Assembly: GCA_964470965.1 (NCBI GenBank)
Contig: CAYYIS010000074.1
Span: 1-17,641 of the forward strand
Direction: 5' to 3'
DNA: 17,641 bases
From: CAYYIS01 sp964470965
GTDB taxonomy: Bacteria; JAAXHH01; JABIQT01
The notes beneath the pieces are model-generated. The model was not told where the DNA came from. It did no database searches and saw only the letters and a list, made by a program, of their open reading frames with translations. Positions 1 through 6,793 of this stretch are shown here, in pieces. Within the stretch, counting starts at the first letter, position 1. The number at the start of each line of letters is the position of its first letter. The position numbers and the translations under genes are program-made.

Positions 1-1
1 G

Positions 2-199
2 GGGTTCCCCGATGACCTCCATTTCTATGATGCGGAGATTGAATCAAACACAACATGGTCTGGTTCTTTCAGAGACCAACATAACCTTATCCATACAATA
101 GAAGGGTCCGGAAATAAGGATGTTTATCTTACTGATGCCAGTCATCCGGTGTGTGTTGTGGTCCAAAAAAAGACCGAAACCGGCCTCCTGCGGTTGTGA
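2..199 (+). CDS. 3' end of an unidentified protein (partial)
   Basis: An open frame enters from the left edge of the window and ends at a TGA, giving the last 65 residues of a protein whose start lies outside. The visible part has alternating polar and hydrophobic stretches (FYDAEIESNTTWSGSF, then DVYLTDASHPVCVVVQKK). This suggests a beta-rich domain, but I recognise no family. No membrane segment or catalytic motif is visible. That it is coding rests on an uninterrupted frame with plausible composition from the window edge, so it could also be a relic. No intrinsic terminator follows. Confidence 0.5.
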   Translation, partial: GFPDDLHFYDAEIESNTTWSGSFRDQHNLIHTIEGSGNKDVYLTDASHPVCVVVQKKTETGLLRL

Positions 200-484
200 G
201 TTGTAAAACATATATCACGAATTGATGGTGTATCCCTCAGCAACCCCCAGTTAGTTGCTACTGATTGGGTAGAGACAACTGCCGACTATGGCGAAGTTTC
301 AGTATGTAGTGAAGAATAAAAGAGGATCAACGGCGTGGTAGGCGCATTCAACCGAAAAGGAATGGGCCGAACGTTGAAACCTGGGCCACAGTAAATAGGC
401 CTGTAGAGGGTCAGTAATTCGAATTTTTAGCACTTTAAACCGCTATAGGTATCCGGGCATTAATTGGGATTAATTGGGGTGCCA
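200..484. other. Spacer without a supportable gene
   Basis: No convincing gene lies here. The only item is a 17-codon frame at 288-341 (MAKFQYVVKNKRGSTAW then TAG), with further in-frame stops downstream. It vaguely resembles the N-terminus of a type II/IV pilus inner-membrane protein or of an integrase, but is too short to assign. The stretch ends in two tandem 10-base repeats (459-478). Confidence 0.5.
459..478. repeat. Tandem 10-bp direct repeat (attaattggg x2)
   Basis: The decamer attaattggg occurs twice back to back, at 459-468 and 469-478, about 100 bases before the tiny membrane-protein gene at 576. It could be an operator-like site for that operon or a chance repeat. The repeat is seen directly; any function is inference. 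Confidence 0.55.
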
Positions 485-511
485 ACGCACGCACGCACGT
501 GCGCACGTGTA
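485..511. repeat. 27-base alternating purine-pyrimidine tract
   Basis: Every base from 485 to 511 alternates purine and pyrimidine, mostly CG, CA and GT steps, and the tract includes the palindrome cgcacgtgcg. Such tracts can adopt left-handed Z-DNA under negative supercoiling. It lies 65 bases before the start codon at 576. A promoter-proximal role is only a suggestion. Confidence 0.55.
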
Positions 512-575
512 GAGCGTCCCGTAATACCCGAAAAGACTTATGCCGTGTTTACCGTGTTGTAATTGAGGGGGTCAA

Positions 576-770
576 ATGAAACTGAGCGTTAAAGAGCGGA
601 TAGTTGTGGTTGCATCATTGTGTTGGCTAGTGTTGGCCACGATGGCTTCCGATCACTTTACCGAATTCTTCGAGTTCGGTATTATTCCCGTTATCATCAT
701 CATTGGTATCATGTGGATACGTAGGGGTAGGAAAAAATCCAACGACACTGAGAAAGGCGAAGGGGATTAA
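576..770 (+). CDS. Tiny two-helix membrane protein, copy 1
   Basis: This 64-residue protein starts at ATG 576 with a clear SD (gagggg, 565-570, spacing 5). Two hydrophobic segments, about residues 9-23 and 34-48, are followed by a basic stretch RRGRKKSND and an acidic tail ending GEGD, so it is probably an inner-membrane hairpin. It is a diverged paralogue of the protein at 6589-6792: both begin SVKER and both end with GxMWI, xRGRKKSND and GEGD. The next start codon (772) is one base beyond its stop, and the sequence around the stop (ggggattaaaatgg) recurs at two other gene junctions in the window. The function is unknown. Conservation between two copies and the SD support real coding. Similar tiny membrane proteins are common in phage-like operons, where roles range from holin-like to anti-defence, but nothing here decides. 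Confidence 0.7.
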   Translation: MKLSVKERIVVVASLCWLVLATMASDHFTEFFEFGIIPVIIIIGIMWIRRGRKKSNDTEKGEGD

Positions 771-771
771 A

Positions 772-852
772 ATGGGATTAAAGTATCGTACTTCCATAGT
801 AGCATTCATTGTGGCATTTGTGATAGCGTTTGATGTTATAGTAAGGATTTGA
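772..852 (+). CDS. 26-residue single-helix membrane peptide
   Basis: This very small frame begins one base after the stop of the preceding gene and ends one base before the next ATG. The peptide is MGLKYRTSIV followed by a hydrophobic run AFIVAFVIAFDVIV, which fits one transmembrane helix with a positive N-terminus. The SD would be the ggggatt at the end of the upstream gene, so translation is probably coupled. The packing (TAA a ATG, then TGA a ATG) and hydrophobicity suggest a real microprotein. No homologue is recognised, and the chance that it is spurious is considerable because of its length. Confidence 0.45.
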   Translation: MGLKYRTSIVAFIVAFVIAFDVIVRI

Positions 853-853
853 A

Positions 854-892
854 ATGGCAAGGCCATCAAAGTTCACGGAAGCCACATCATAG
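854..892 (+). pseudogene. Truncated start of a phage-type HTH/terminase-small-like gene, copy 1
   Basis: The frame MARPSKFTEATS then TAG starts one base after the preceding stop. M-A/G-RPSKFT is the typical beginning of small phage-type helix-turn-helix proteins related to terminase small subunits, usually 120-150 residues long. Here homology stops after about nine residues. A near-identical start, MGRPSKFTA then stop, ends the second tiny-gene operon at 6794, and a C-terminal piece of what looks like the same family lies at 3478-3654. The family assignment comes from motif memory, not a search. Truncation is directly visible. Confidence 0.55.
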
Positions 893-1092
893 GATAGCGC
901 GTCACTTTAACGGAACCGTGTAACCAATTGGTGCCCTGTCTGTTTTATGCGTTAGTTGCAGAACGGTTGACAGGCAGGTCACACGTCTACGGCAGGTTTT
1001 GCGCCAAAAACGAGCGATAGGGAGGTGATGCCGATTCCCCCAAAATTGATGATTATCTTTTGTCTCTTCACACCGTTTTAAAGGAGCAGATC

Positions 1093-1599
1093 ATGATGCG
1101 CACGGCATTCGTTATTTTCTCAGCCCTTACCGTTATGCTTCTCGGAATGACCAATCCGGTTCAAGCCGGTGACAGAGAAGATATCGAGGCATTGATCAAA
1201 CGCTACAGTGAACTCGAAGATGCCACGGATATGGCGACGCAATCTCAGATGATGACGGCAGACAGGACATGGATTGGCATTGGTGGCCGAAAGACAGACA
1301 ATCCCATGTGGCTGGACGTCCAGCAGGCAAACATGGATAATTTTCGGCAAAGATTTCCGGGTGTCGAGGTCAAGCGTGAGGTCAGGAATCTGCACGTTCG
1401 TTTAATGGGTAAGGTTGCGGTAGCAACATTTCATTGGTATGCCAATAGAATCATACCTGGGGACCTACCATCGGACAAAGTGAAGCTACTTGGCCGGACT
1501 CCCGTTCCTTCCACACATACCCAGGTTTTGACGAAAGAGGGGAACACATGGAAGATCGCCCACACACATGTCTCTCCCTTGTATTTGCGTAATAACTAA
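1093..1599 (+). CDS. Exported NTF2-like (SnoaL/DUF4440-type) protein
   Basis: This 168-residue protein starts at the ATG at 1093, chosen because an SD (aaggag, 1081-1086) lies six bases upstream; an in-frame TTG at 1060 has none. Residues 1-25 form a Sec signal peptide with a hydrophobic core and likely cleavage after VQA. The mature part has the NTF2-like layout: an N-terminal helix (DREDIEALIKRYSELED), then strands including KVAVATFHWYA, and a C-terminal stretch TQVLTKEGNTWKIAHTHVS. The last is the typical final strand pair of SnoaL-like/DUF4440 domains. Such folds are scaffolds for hydrolases, isomerases or pure binding, and the substrate here is unknown. The protein shares its layout, and the ending H-x-S-P-L-Y, with the exported protein at 2567-3061, suggesting old paralogues. 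A strong hairpin follows at 1627. Confidence 0.8.
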   Translation: MMRTAFVIFSALTVMLLGMTNPVQAGDREDIEALIKRYSELEDATDMATQSQMMTADRTWIGIGGRKTDNPMWLDVQQANMDNFRQRFPGVEVKREVRNLHVRLMGKVAVATFHWYANRIIPGDLPSDKVKLLGRTPVPSTHTQVLTKEGNTWKIAHTHVSPLYLRNN

Positions 1600-1626
1600 T
1601 GCGCACGGGAGTTGAATAGAACCAAT

Positions 1627-1664
1627 AGATCCGGCTTCATCCTGCCAACGATGAAGCCGGATCT
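1627..1664 (+). terminator. Perfect 15-bp hairpin after the NTF2-like gene
   Basis: The arms agatccggcttcatc and gatgaagccggatct pair perfectly around an 8-base loop, starting 28 bases after the stop at 1599. There is no clear T-tract (gcgcccc follows), so it may be a weak or factor-assisted terminator, or an mRNA-stabilising stem. Confidence 0.6.
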
Positions 1665-1901
1665 GCGCCCCACTTTCCTGTCTAAGGTCCTGTCAATCGC
1701 CGGTGTATTATTACCCGTTGCCGCTGGGGCGTGGAGCCGCCAGAATAAAGGGGTTGCTGCTGCCAGAAGGCCCTGTCACTTTCCCACAGTGACGAAGGGG
1801 GGGGAAGGACGTTAAGGGATCCGGTGTTGGGAAGCGGTTTCTCTCCAGTATCTGCCAAAGACCGGATTTTAGTGAACTCACATTGTATCTCGGGGGAAAT
1901 C

Positions 1902-2414
1902 ATGTATTCTTTTCATAAATTGTTCGTCATTATTGGTTTACTGGTCCTTCTTTCCGGCTGCCAGGGATCTCCGGCACCGACACCGGCAGCAGGACCGCTT
2001 GAAGGCGTCTGGCAGGTGACTGCACGAACAGGCGCGGATACGGATACCGGTTCGACCGAGGCGAGTATCCAGCCCGGCTTGTATATTTTCGGCAAGCGGC
2101 ACTACAGCATGATGTATGTACCCGGGGAAGAACCGAGGGCTCTGTTCGGGGAAACTTCGGAAATCACGGATACCGAAAAGGTGCAGGCCTATGATACGTT
2201 CATAGCGAATTCCGGCACCTACGAGATATCGGAATCCAGTATCACGACCAGACCGATCATGGCCAAGAATCCCAACTTCATGACCGGCGGCCATTCCAGT
2301 GTCCATTCTTACCGGATCGAAGCGGACTCTCTGTGGCTCACCATTGAGAGCATTTCTATTTACAGTGAACTGCCAGGACCCAATACCACGACGAAACTTG
2401 TCCGGGTAGAATGA
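1902..2414 (+). CDS. Lipoprotein with lipocalin-like domain
   Basis: This 170-residue protein starts at ATG 1902 with a purine-rich leader (gggggaaa, spacing about 2-3, not ideal). Residues 1-19 are a lipoprotein signal peptide with the lipobox LSGC, so Cys20 should be the lipidated residue and the protein should sit in the cell envelope. The mature part opens with LEGVWQVTA and continues with GLYIFGKRHYSMMYV, FIANSGTYEISESSITTRPI and SYRIEADSLWLTIES. This is the pattern of the small lipocalin-like family found in many secreted bacterial proteins: W near the start, a G-Y-x-I strand, a repeated beta-meander. Those proteins are expected to bind small hydrophobic ligands, but the ligand is not predictable. 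It lies between two exported NTF2-like genes but is separated from each by spacers, so a shared operon is not shown. Family confidence is good; role confidence is low. Confidence 0.75.
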   Translation: MYSFHKLFVIIGLLVLLSGCQGSPAPTPAAGPLEGVWQVTARTGADTDTGSTEASIQPGLYIFGKRHYSMMYVPGEEPRALFGETSEITDTEKVQAYDTFIANSGTYEISESSITTRPIMAKNPNFMTGGHSSVHSYRIEADSLWLTIESISIYSELPGPNTTTKLVRVE

Positions 2415-2566
2415 GGCATCAGCACACCTGAACTACAGAAGAGGCGGGGTTGACGGCTTAACATCAGTAGGCTTTACTCCTCGGATTAACCGATTATGCA
2501 AAGCACCGGGGAAATTTCAAGTGTCAGCACACAATTCCTACGCAGGTATCTCTCAAGGAGATCATT

Positions 2567-3061
2567 ATGAAAAACCTTTCAATTATTCTTGCCGCCCTGT
2601 TCCTTACCTTTCCCGGCTGGGCTGAAGCAGGGGATCAGGACGACGTTAAGGCCGCCATTGACAAGTTCTGGGCTAATGTCGCAACAAGAACCCCCGACTC
2701 CTCCGGGGACAATCCGGCAGGGGTCTGGCAGGCCGCTTCCAACGGCAGCCTTTGGAACTTCCAGTATCCAGCTGAGCGGGCGGCACAGACGGCAAGCTCT
2801 CCATATACTAACAATTTTCAGCCAATGCACGTTACCGTGCGCATCGTGGGTTCCGGTAAAGACGTAGCACATGCGGTGTACTATCTCGTGGGTACTATCT
2901 CAAGGGATGGCGAACCCGCGAATAACAACTACAGGACGAGAGTCTCGCAGGTATTTGAAAAAATCGATGGGAAATGGCTGCTTAGCGGAGCCCATTTCAG
3001 TCCATTGTATGGAGGTTCAGGTGTGCCTCTGGATGCTTTCTCGAGCCAGAACAAGCGTTGA
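2567..3061 (+). CDS. Exported NTF2-like protein
   Basis: This 164-residue protein starts at ATG 2567 with an SD (aaggag, spacing about 6). Residues 1-21 are a Sec signal peptide with probable cleavage after AEA. The mature sequence begins GDQDDVKAAIDKFWANV, the first helix of an NTF2-like fold, and ends with RTRVSQVFEKIDGKWLLSGA followed by HFSPLY, the typical last strands of SnoaL-like proteins. The segment around WNFQYPAERAA is less typical and could shape the pocket. Shared features with the protein at 1093-1599 are the GDxxD start of the mature protein, a W near the end and H-x-S-P-L-Y. The two may be diverged paralogues with a lipocalin-like lipoprotein between them. The catalytic role is unknown. 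A long inverted repeat begins ten bases after the stop. Confidence 0.78.
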   Translation: MKNLSIILAALFLTFPGWAEAGDQDDVKAAIDKFWANVATRTPDSSGDNPAGVWQAASNGSLWNFQYPAERAAQTASSPYTNNFQPMHVTVRIVGSGKDVAHAVYYLVGTISRDGEPANNNYRTRVSQVFEKIDGKWLLSGAHFSPLYGGSGVPLDAFSSQNKR

Positions 3062-3070
3062 ATCGTGTAG

Positions 3071-3144
3071 AGGTGCGTTAAACGGAATCGATACCGGGCC
3101 GTCCCGCCGAATGAAAATACAGGCATGATACGTTTAACGCACCT
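3071..3144. repeat. 14-bp perfect inverted repeat spaced by 46 bases
   Basis: aggtgcgttaaacg (3071-3084) and its exact reverse complement cgtttaacgcacct (3131-3144) enclose 46 bases. It starts ten bases after a stop codon. There is no T-tract, so a standard terminator is unlikely. The size and shape resemble a tiny MITE-like element or an mRNA 3'-end stem. No flanking target duplication is evident. Confidence 0.5.
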
Positions 3145-3308
3145 TCCGGTCTGCTTAACGCTTCTTGAGGCCAACGTATTTTCTGCGCTTAAAGCACTTC
3201 CATTAACCAGGATCTCTAAGCAAGAATTTGGAATAATGAAACGAAACGCAATACTACTACAGAAACCCTACCGCCGTGCCGGACACACTGGTTTCATCAA
3301 GAGAGCCT

Positions 3309-3380
3309 CCGATGTGTGCGGTGTCCAACCCGTTCAATCCGTCCACCACCATCGCCTGCGAGGTGCCGGAGCAGACGCAC
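3309..3380 (+). pseudogene. Relic of a secretion-type C-terminal (FlgD-Ig-like) domain
   Basis: Codons in this stretch read SNPFNPSTTIACEVPEQTH. This matches the start of the C-terminal domain NPFNPxTTIxYxLPExxxV found at the end of many secreted proteins of FCB-group bacteria (type IX sorting / FlgD-Ig-like). After QTH the match stops abruptly and the frame runs into unrelated residues until a stop near 3515. No signal peptide or larger gene precedes it. A second, longer relic of the same domain lies at 8563-8700, and the two share the 18-base string ccaccatcgcctgcgagg. The two are probably remnants of paralogous secreted-protein genes. Confidence 0.6.
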
Positions 3381-3477
3381 AACAGGCTATACCGAGACGA
3401 AGAAAATGGCCCTGCTGAAGTAGCGGATAGGGACTGGTGTAACGATGCGACGTGTTCTTCTCTTCCTCTTGATATGA

Positions 3478-3771
3478 GCATTCGCAGAAATAAACACGGT
3501 TCAGATACTGCATAATTCGGGTGACTGGCGAGCGGCGACCTGGTGGTTGGAAAGGCGCAGACCTGCTGAATGGGGAAGGAATCAGACGAAGGAACAGGCC
3601 GAACATGGCGATACGAAGATTAGGGTTGAATATGTTGACCATAACATAACGTGGAAGACCAAACCAATACAGCACCCTGGCGCACTGGATCCCGATCGCA
3701 GGGACAACCTGGGTAACCTGCTACCACCCGATCGACGAACATACCCATACCAGGGATCTCTCCCAACCTGA
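3478..3771 (+). pseudogene. C-terminal fragment of a phage-type HTH/terminase-small-like gene
   Basis: The open frame from 3478 to a stop at 3769-3771 contains AEINTVQILHNSGDWRAAT, then WWLERRRPAEWGRNQTKEQ and a tail IRVEYVD. This pattern (a helix ending in VQ, then GDWRAAxWWLERRxPxxWGR, then a basic/acidic tail) is the recurring C-terminal half of small proteins that begin M-A/G-RPSKFT in phage-like regions. An in-frame TGA at 3475-3477 closes the upstream side, and the helix-turn-helix half is missing. The matching N-terminal stubs are at 854 and 6794. Residues after about 3660 match nothing I know. The family link is from memory and a profile search would settle it. The decay itself is clear. 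Confidence 0.6.
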
Positions 3772-3806
3772 TAACACCCTGTGGCCTCCGTTCAAGGAGA
3801 TATGAC

Positions 3807-4793
3807 ATGAAACGCATATCCATTTTTTCGATTGTTATTGTCGCGGTGCTGGCTACATGCACTGTTGCCCCGGCGCAATCTAATACAAATCAAACATCAG
3901 GTCATACCGTCGGTTCCTTAAAGATAACCGTCCTGTCCACCATGCTGGCGGATGGTGGCAGTCTTGGCGAGTGGGGATTTGCCGCCCTGATAGAGGTGGA
4001 TGGCAACCGCCTCCTCTTCGACACCGGCTCACGTCCTACGACTGTGCTCAAGAATGCCCGTGAGCTCGGCGTTGACCTGTCCACGATCCGGGAGGTGTTT
4101 CTCAGCCATCATCATTATGATCACACCGGTGGCCTGTTGACATTGCGGCGGGAGGTATCCCGAGAGGATCCCGAGGCGCTGCAACGCACCCATGTGGGCA
4201 AAGGCATATTTTATGACCGTCCCCCGCCTTCGCGTACATGGGCGCAGTCTCCGGAAGGACTTAAGACGGAATACGAGTCCATGGGCGGAGTCTTTGTCGT
4301 TCACGATAACCCTTACGAACTCTTTCCCGGGGTATGGATTACCGGACCCGTACCGCGTGTATACCCGGAACGTAATTATCCCGAAAACGGGAAAATAACC
4401 ACGTCAAGTGGAGCAATAGAAGATACCATTCCCGAAAGTCAATCTCTGGTCATCAATACAGACAGAGGGCTCGTTGTCATATCCGGTTGTGGCCATGCCG
4501 GCATCATCAATACGCTGGACTATGCCCGGAAGCAGGTTAACAACGTACCCGTTTATGCCGCCATTGGGGGATTTCATTTGATAGCGGCCAGCGATGACCA
4601 CCTGCGCTGGACAGCGGACAGGATGCGTGAATTCGGTGTCTCCCATTTTATGGGCGCCCACTGCACGGGCATAAACCCGGTGTTTACTCTTCGCACGTTC
4701 CTGGAGATGGACCGCACAACCGGTGTGGTCGGTGCTGTAGGGGCGGAATTTGAACTGGGCAAAGGGATACAACCCGGTGTTATTGCCCGGTAA
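3807..4793 (+). CDS. Exported MBL-fold metallo-hydrolase (COG1237-like)
   Basis: This 328-residue protein starts at ATG 3807 after an SD (aaggaga, spacing 6). Residues 1-23 look like a Sec signal peptide ending APAQ, so a periplasmic or envelope location is likely. The metallo-beta-lactamase fold is marked by LLFDTG (69-74), the metal motif HHHYDH (101-106), GCGH (227-230), a GFH motif (255-257) and GAHCTG (283-288). The order and spacing fit the MBL subfamily annotated as 7,8-dihydropterin-6-yl-methyl-ribofuranosylaminobenzene phosphate synthase-like (COG1237), many of which are simply MBL-fold hydrolases of unknown substrate. Two metal ions are expected from the conserved His/Asp set. The next gene starts 57 bases downstream on the same strand, so co-transcription with the oxidoreductase is possible. 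The substrate cannot be read from the sequence. Confidence 0.88.
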   Translation: MKRISIFSIVIVAVLATCTVAPAQSNTNQTSGHTVGSLKITVLSTMLADGGSLGEWGFAALIEVDGNRLLFDTGSRPTTVLKNARELGVDLSTIREVFLSHHHYDHTGGLLTLRREVSREDPEALQRTHVGKGIFYDRPPPSRTWAQSPEGLKTEYESMGGVFVVHDNPYELFPGVWITGPVPRVYPERNYPENGKITTSSGAIEDTIPESQSLVINTDRGLVVISGCGHAGIINTLDYARKQVNNVPVYAAIGGFHLIAASDDHLRWTADRMREFGVSHFMGAHCTGINPVFTLRTFLEMDRTTGVVGAVGAEFELGKGIQPGVIAR

Positions 4794-4850
4794 ACGCTGG
4801 AGAAGTAGACTTCAGACGCACATTATCCAGGACCCTGAAAGGAAAACTCA

Positions 4851-5885
4851 ATGAGTGAGCAGAGGGTACGTTGGGGGCTTTTGAGTACCGCCCGCATCAA
4901 CGAGCGGTTGATCCCACCGATCCGGACGGCGGCACGGTCTGAACTGCTGGCGGTGGCCAGTCGGGATCAGGATCGTGCAGAACGGTATGCGGCAGAATGG
5001 CAGATTCCCCACGCCTATGGCAGCTACGAGGCCATGCTGGCCGACCCCGATGTGGATGCCGTCTACATCCCGTTGCCCAACGCCCTGCACGCAGAATGGG
5101 CGATCCGCTGTGCTGAGAAGGGCAAGCATATCCTGTGCGAAAAACCGATGGCGACAACGCCGGAAGATGTGGCCCGGATGGCTGGGGCCGCGCAAGAAAA
5201 CGGCGTGATCCTGCAAGAGGCGGCGATGATGCGATATCACGCCCAGACCCGCGAATTGCGGGCGTTGATTGCACGCGGCGATATTGGCGAGGTACGGGCG
5301 TTACGCGGGATGTTCACCTTCACCCTCACCCGTAAAGGTGATATCCGTACCAATCGCGAACTTGAGGGCGGTGCGTTGTGGGATCTGGGTAGCTACTGTG
5401 TCAGTTTTATGCGTGCGATGACGGCTACCGAGCCGGTCGCCGTTCAGGCCTGGCAGGTCACTAACGAAGAGGGTGTGGATTTGAGTTGTATGGGTCAGAT
5501 GCACTTTCCGGATGGCGTCATGGGCCAGTTCTTCAGCAGCTTCGCCGCGTTGCCGTGTACTGAAGCCGAAATCCTGGGCAGCGCAGGGATGGTTCGGCTG
5601 GATGTGCCCTGGCTCAATCAGATCGGTGCGACGGCCAAGGTACAGATCACACGTGCCGGTACGGCCGCGACGGCCGGAACGTTCAGCGATAGCGCCGAAC
5701 TTCTTCAGGATGAGACGGTCGCCTACGAAAGCATCAATGCCTATCAGGACGAGATCGACAATATGGTCGCGTGTATTCTGGATGGCGCAGAGCCGGTGAT
5801 CTCATTGATCGACAGCCAGCACAATATTGCGTCGATTGCAGCACTCTACCAGTCGGCCCGTGAAAATCGGATGGTATCGCTTTAA
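4851..5885 (+). CDS. Gfo/Idh/MocA family oxidoreductase
   Basis: This 344-residue protein starts at ATG 4851 with an SD (aaagga, spacing about 7). The N-terminal Rossmann domain (about 1-120) has the nucleotide-binding turn GLLSTARI, then LLAVASRD, a DVDAVYIPLPNALH strand-loop and the signature CEKPMA (96-101), whose Lys98 belongs to the family's conserved EKP motif. The C-terminal alpha/beta domain includes RYHAQTRELRALI and GALWDLGSYCV, the usual substrate-side segments. The family reduces or oxidises sugars and related polyols with NAD(P). This member looks like the glucose-fructose oxidoreductase / dihydrodiol dehydrogenase-like branch, but the substrate is not determined. It has no signal peptide and should be cytoplasmic. 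The sequence reminds me of Chloroflexota homologues, an impression only. It may form a two-gene unit with the MBL-fold gene upstream. Confidence 0.92.
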   Translation: MSEQRVRWGLLSTARINERLIPPIRTAARSELLAVASRDQDRAERYAAEWQIPHAYGSYEAMLADPDVDAVYIPLPNALHAEWAIRCAEKGKHILCEKPMATTPEDVARMAGAAQENGVILQEAAMMRYHAQTRELRALIARGDIGEVRALRGMFTFTLTRKGDIRTNRELEGGALWDLGSYCVSFMRAMTATEPVAVQAWQVTNEEGVDLSCMGQMHFPDGVMGQFFSSFAALPCTEAEILGSAGMVRLDVPWLNQIGATAKVQITRAGTAATAGTFSDSAELLQDETVAYESINAYQDEIDNMVACILDGAEPVISLIDSQHNIASIAALYQSARENRMVSL

Positions 5886-5936
5886 TGGACTTAGGGATAT
5901 TGAGAACCAAATGGAACTGTACCACATCTTCAAACC

Positions 5937-6458
5937 TTGGTGCCACGGGTCGTTGGGCAGACAGCAGAAGTACAGAGCAGAAAGACAACAGGTGCACGGA
6001 ATAAGCGGCAATGGACCGAGGAATCCATTATTGAAGATTTAGAGCAACACCACGGCGCAGAAATTATAGAGGTTGCGGCGAAGTTAATCTCCTGGTCTAA
6101 AGAGTATTGTTCCCGGATCGCTTTTGGAAGCGGTAAAAATTGGGGTTCCGTCATTCCATTACTCGACAGTGGCGATATATGGTATAATCCGTTTGCGCTT
6201 TGGACTGATGGAACGATAGAGATAAAGTTTCCCCAGCTCAAACTTCGGCCTCCTTTCAAGTCTCTGGAGAGCAGGCAAGAGCTGGTTGGACACCTGAATA
6301 AAATAGAAGCCGTGAACATCGAAGACGATAAATTAGACAAACGCCCTAGCTTCAAACTGTCGCTCCTCGTAAATGCGGATTCGTTGAACCTTTTTATCAA
6401 AGCAATGGAATGGACTGTCAGTGAGATTCATCGATATTGGGAAGCCGAGGGGGATTAA
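5937..6458 (+). CDS. Unknown 173-aa protein heading the second tiny-gene operon
   Basis: The reading frame is open from 5904, and the first start-like codon is TTG 5937 without a good SD, so the true N-terminus is uncertain and may be truncated. The convincing part starts at RQWTEESIIEDLEQ (25-38). Features include an N-terminal helix, a central segment with KNWGSVIPLLDSGDIWYNPF (67-86) and FALWTDGTIEIKF (86-98), then RPPF (104-107) and RRPS-like DKRPSF (134-139), ending in a helix AMEWTVSEIHRYW. I have seen this layout in stand-alone bacterial hypothetical proteins (FALWTxGxxEIxF-x-RPPF) but cannot name the family. No membrane segment or signal peptide is present. Its stop is one base before the ATG of the next gene, and the AEGD ending resembles the GEGD ending of the two tiny membrane proteins. 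Its composition is more AT-rich than the oxidoreductase upstream, suggesting separate origin. Confidence 0.7.
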   Translation: MVPRVVGQTAEVQSRKTTGARNKRQWTEESIIEDLEQHHGAEIIEVAAKLISWSKEYCSRIAFGSGKNWGSVIPLLDSGDIWYNPFALWTDGTIEIKFPQLKLRPPFKSLESRQELVGHLNKIEAVNIEDDKLDKRPSFKLSLLVNADSLNLFIKAMEWTVSEIHRYWEAEGD

Positions 6459-6459
6459 A

Positions 6460-6579
6460 ATGGAAGTGTTAGGATTGGTAGGATTTGTTTTCGGACTCAT
6501 TGCATTTATTAGAGTGGAAAAACTAACCAAGACTTTAAAACAAAAAAGAATTCTCGATGAGAATTACAAAGAAGAGTGA
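6460..6579 (+). CDS. 39-residue membrane microprotein
   Basis: This small frame starts at an ATG one base after the preceding stop, inside the recurrent junction ggggattaaaatgg, which can serve as SD and coupling site. The peptide begins MEVLGLVGFVFGLIAFIRVE and continues with a charged amphipathic segment KLTKTLKQKRILDENYKEE. One N-terminal transmembrane helix with a cytoplasmic charged tail is the natural reading. Proteins of this shape (MEVLGLxGFxFGLxAF then a charged tail) occur widely as conserved tiny hypotheticals, so I consider it real. No function is known to me. The next gene begins nine bases after its stop. Confidence 0.65.
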   Translation: MEVLGLVGFVFGLIAFIRVEKLTKTLKQKRILDENYKEE

Positions 6580-6588
6580 GGGTGTCAC

Positions 6589-6792
6589 TTGAGTGTTAAA
6601 GAGCGAAGTGTTATAGAGCGAATAGCTCTAATGGTGTGTATAGGGGGGGCGTTGTGGTGGTATCTATGGAGGAAGATAGAGTATTATACTCCTATCGACA
6701 TAGGGGCCGCAATGATAGTAATCGTCGGTCTCATGTGGATTTTTAGAGGTAGGAAGAAATCTAACGACATTAGGCAAGGAGAAGGGGATTAA
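6589..6792 (+). CDS. Tiny two-helix membrane protein, copy 2
   Basis: This 67-residue protein probably starts at TTG 6589, preceded by gaggg, with the leader matching that of copy 1 (tgaggg-gtca before both). It has two hydrophobic segments, about residues 12-28 and 38-52, then RGRKKSND and the ending GEGD. It is a clear paralogue of the protein at 576-770: the shared parts are SVKER at the start and MWI-x-RGRKKSND at the end, while the first helix has diverged. A truncated MGRPSKFT gene begins one base after the stop, exactly the arrangement seen in copy 1 apart from the extra 26-residue frame there. Function unknown. Conservation of both ends with a variable first helix suggests selection on the C-terminal basic motif. 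Confidence 0.7.
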   Translation: MSVKERSVIERIALMVCIGGALWWYLWRKIEYYTPIDIGAAMIVIVGLMWIFRGRKKSNDIRQGEGD

Positions 6793-6793
6793 A

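Noticed and set aside
288..341. Possible N-terminus of a pilus inner-membrane protein or integrase (MAKFQYVVKNKRG)
   Set aside because: Only 17 codons before a stop, with more stops downstream; the similarity is too short to call.
1612..1815. 67-codon plus-strand frame between the NTF2-like and lipoprotein genes
   Set aside because: It runs through the perfect hairpin at 1627-1664, has no SD, and its residues show no domain or membrane pattern.
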